The translations under genes and the position numbers were made by a program. A stretch of DNA of 64,000 nucleotides from Terrabacter sp. 28 (GTDB lineage Bacteria; Actinomycetota; Actinomycetes; Actinomycetales; Dermatophilaceae). Below, piece after piece: positions 62,310-64,000 of the stretch. The first letter of the stretch is position 1. Each line of letters starts with the position of its first letter. The stretch covers positions 124,001 to 188,000 of the forward strand of contig JYOE01000021.1 of the NCBI GenBank assembly GCA_000955875.1, read 5' to 3'. The notes beneath the pieces were generated by a model. That model was not told the DNA's origin, did no database searches, and saw only the letters and a list, made by a program, of their open reading frames with translations.

Positions 62310-63335
62310 TCAGCCCACCTCCCCCGCGAACGCGGGCGAGCCGGCATACGGGCCCGGGCTGGCGGCAGCCGGCGACGGCGACGCGATGGCGCCGGCGGCG
62401 ACGGTCGAGGTCTCGAACGACCCGGGCGGCGGGGTGACGCCGTTCTGGCGGCACCACTCACCCGCGGGGCGCGCCGTGCGCCGCACGGAGCCGTCGCTCG
62501 TCGGCAGCTGGAGCGCGATCGGCGGCAGGGGCGGCAGCTCCTGGCCGGACTCGGCCGCCAGCTCGTCGGCGTCCTTCTCCTCGGACATGCCGATGGGCCC
62601 GACGCGCTGGGCGTTGAGGAACTGGCGCACGACCGGCTCCTCGGAGCTGAGCAGCATCTCGCGCGGGCCGAACATCGCCAGGTGCCGGTGGTAGAGCAGC
62701 CCGATGTTGTCGGGCACTGTGCGGGCGGTGTTGATGTCGTGCGTGACGATGAGGAAGGTCGCCTCGATCTGCGCGTTGAGGTCGACGATGAGCTGGTTGA
62801 GGTACGCGGTGCGCACCGGGTCGAGGCCCGAGTCGGGCTCGTCGAAGAGGATGATCTCGGGGTCGAGCACCAGGGCCCGGGCGAGGCCCGCGCGCTTGCG
62901 CATGCCGCCGGAGATCTCGCCGGGCAGCTTGCCCTCGGCGCCCTGCAGACCGACCAGGTCGATCTTCTCGCCGACGATCCGCTTGATCTCCGCCTCGGTC
63001 TTCTTCGTGTGCTCGCGGAGGGGGAACGCGATGTTGTCGTAGAGGTTCATCGACCCGAAGAGCGCGCCGTCCTGGAAGAGCACTCCGAAGAGCTTGCGCA
63101 CCTCGTAGAGGTCGTGCTCGCGCAGCCGCGTCAGGTCGCGGCCGTTGATGACGATCGAGCCCGTGTCGGGCTTGAGCAGCCCGACGAGCGTCTTGAGGAA
63201 GACGGACTTGCCGGTGCCCGAGGGGCCCAGCATGACCGAGATCTCACCCGCGGGAAGCGTGAGGGTCACGTCCCGCCAGATCGTCTGCGACCCGAAGGTC
63301 TTGGTCAGCCCGGTGACCGCGATCTCCACACCCAT
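62310..63335 (-). CDS. MlaF/MceG-type ATPase of the Mce system
   Basis: 341 residues. Walker A is MLGPSGTGKSVFLKTLVGLL, the signature is LPGEISGGMRKRAGLARALV, and Walker B is EIILFDEPDSGLDPVRTAYL. It energises lipid import through the Mce tube. Residues ~245-341 are an extra C-terminal Pro/Ala/Ser tail. In mycobacteria this ATPase is encoded apart from the mce operons; here it is the first gene of the operon, after AGGTGG at good spacing. Confidence 0.93.
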   Translation of the reverse strand: MGVEIAVTGLTKTFGSQTIWRDVTLTLPAGEISVMLGPSGTGKSVFLKTLVGLLKPDTGSIVINGRDLTRLREHDLYEVRKLFGVLFQDGALFGSMNLYDNIAFPLREHTKKTEAEIKRIVGEKIDLVGLQGAEGKLPGEISGGMRKRAGLARALVLDPEIILFDEPDSGLDPVRTAYLNQLIVDLNAQIEATFLIVTHDINTARTVPDNIGLLYHRHLAMFGPREMLLSSEEPVVRQFLNAQRVGPIGMSEEKDADELAAESGQELPPLPPIALQLPTSDGSVRRTARPAGEWCRQNGVTPPPGSFETSTVAAGAIASPSPAAASPGPYAGSPAFAGEVG

Positions 63336-63482
63336 GTGGCATCCACCTATATCTCTCTTGCCGTCTCGACTCGGCTACGGGGGAAACGAGGGGGGCGGGC
63401 GGAAGTTACGCGCGAGTTCGGTTTGCCCCTGCGGCGCGTCGGCGGTGGTTACCCTGTGTGCACCGTCACGGAGGAGGGGTGC

Positions 63483-63953
63483 ATGCGAGCGGAGCTGCGC
63501 GAGTCGCAGGTGGGTCCCGGCGCCGTGCTCGAGGTCGAGGGCACGCGCCACCGCGTCGTCGGCAGCCTGCGCTTCGACCTCGACGGCATCGTCTGGGGCG
63601 AGCACTGCATCACCGCGTCCGGGCCCCGCGAGTGGGTGTCTCTGCGACCGCGCGGTGCCACCTCGATCATCCACTGGCGCCTGCGTGGCGACCTCTTCGG
63701 CGACCCCGACCTCGCCGGGATGACGCTCGACGGCCGCGACTGGACCCTCCTCGAGTCCGGCTCGCTGACCTACACCGCCGAGGGCGACACCGGCACCGGC
63801 ACACGCGGGACGTGCGACTTCGTCGAGTTCACCCACGGCGACGACCTGCTGCTCGTCTTCGAGAGCTTCGACGGCTCGGTCTGGGAGATCAGCCTCGGCC
63901 GGCTCGTCGACCCCGCACAGGTGCGCGGCTACCACGAGGCCGCCCGCGCCTGA
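63483..63953 (+). CDS. DUF4178 domain protein
   Basis: 156 residues from the ATG at 63483, which follows GGAGGAGGGG. The domain starts RESQVGPGAVLEVEGTRHRV and includes SLRFDLDGIVWGEHCITA and a run of beta strands to the end. DUF4178 proteins usually accompany spermidine-synthase-like and DUF350 genes, which would lie beyond the window; the function is unknown. It is divergent from the Mce operon. Confidence 0.75.
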   Translation: MRAELRESQVGPGAVLEVEGTRHRVVGSLRFDLDGIVWGEHCITASGPREWVSLRPRGATSIIHWRLRGDLFGDPDLAGMTLDGRDWTLLESGSLTYTAEGDTGTGTRGTCDFVEFTHGDDLLLVFESFDGSVWEISLGRLVDPAQVRGYHEAARA

Positions 63954-63955
63954 CG

Positions 63956-64000
63956 TCAGCGGGTGGCGGTCACCTCGTGGCTCACCGTGTCGCCCTCGAC
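63956..64000 (-). CDS. Possible C-terminal end of a minus-strand gene (partial)
   Basis: The last 45 nt read VEGDTVSHEVTATR followed by a TGA stop at 63958-63956, 2 nt after the DUF4178 stop on the other strand. The length is too short to identify; only the open frame and the tight convergent spacing support it. Confidence 0.3.
   Translation of the reverse strand, partial: VEGDTVSHEVTATR

Noticed and set aside
62106..63953. 615-codon plus-strand frame ending in the DUF4178 gene
   Set aside because: Only the last 156 residues look like protein. A strong ribosome site fixes the start at 63483 and the rest is antisense to the Mce ATPase.

Overview
This is a very GC-rich chromosomal segment (about 70% G+C by eye) from a high-GC Gram-positive actinobacterium. 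The dense ribosomal and RNA polymerase gene order, the actinobacterial SigE-family sigma factor, the F420-type luciferase-like enzyme, the Mce operon and the protein sequences point to order Micrococcales, most likely family Intrasporangiaceae (Janibacter/Knoellia/Phycicoccus/Terrabacter-like). The family assignment is inference. No rRNA, tRNA, CRISPR array, insertion sequence or prophage was found.

Layout from left to right. 1-5.3 kb: a truncated nitronate monooxygenase gene, an ABC-F ATPase, two related small lipoproteins, truA, and a divergent secreted AMIN-like protein. 5.4-9.6 kb (minus strand): the alpha operon infA-rpmJ-rpsM-rpsK-rpsD-rpoA-rplQ. 9.8-16.1 kb: an accessory block (DUF1801, a small membrane protein, a HIT-like protein, a SigE-type sigma factor with a membrane-anchored partner, an MFS exporter, a serine hydrolase) that separates map from infA. 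16.1-28.8 kb (minus): map-adk-secY, the spc operon and the S10 operon in canonical order. 29.1-33.9 kb: a DCC thiol oxidoreductase, an M18 aminopeptidase, then on the plus strand a WXG-like secreted protein with an overlapping lipoprotein gene and an LLM oxidoreductase. 34-38.4 kb (minus): the str operon rpsL-rpsG-fusA-tuf. 38.8-41 kb: an unrecognised protein and the PBP4-type carboxypeptidase dacB. 41.2-48.7 kb (minus): rpoB-rpoC. 49.2-51.9 kb: a DUF4282 membrane protein and the agmatine-to-putrescine pair aguA-aguB. 52-63.3 kb (minus): a complete, translationally coupled Mce lipid-transport operon including its own ATPase. 63.5 kb to the end: a DUF4178 protein and the edge of another gene.

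Most of the window is the translation and transcription core: nearly all ribosomal proteins of the S10/spc/alpha/str clusters, IF-1, EF-Tu, EF-G, three RNA polymerase subunits and SecY. Promoters with recognisable -35/-10 boxes precede rpsJ, rpsL and rpoB. The rpsJ and rpsL leaders share a near-identical 24-nt hairpin element.

Three signals are not explained by the genes. (1) The 9-mer CGGCATACG is strongly over-represented (22 exact copies; 29 copies of its 7-base core) in coding and intergenic DNA alike. It accounts for an unusual number of rare TAT and ATA codons. (2) The same motif forms the outer arms of three perfect intercistronic hairpins, placed just after rpsD, rpsG and rpoB. (3) A candidate WXG-type toxin/immunity-lipoprotein pair sits between housekeeping operons.
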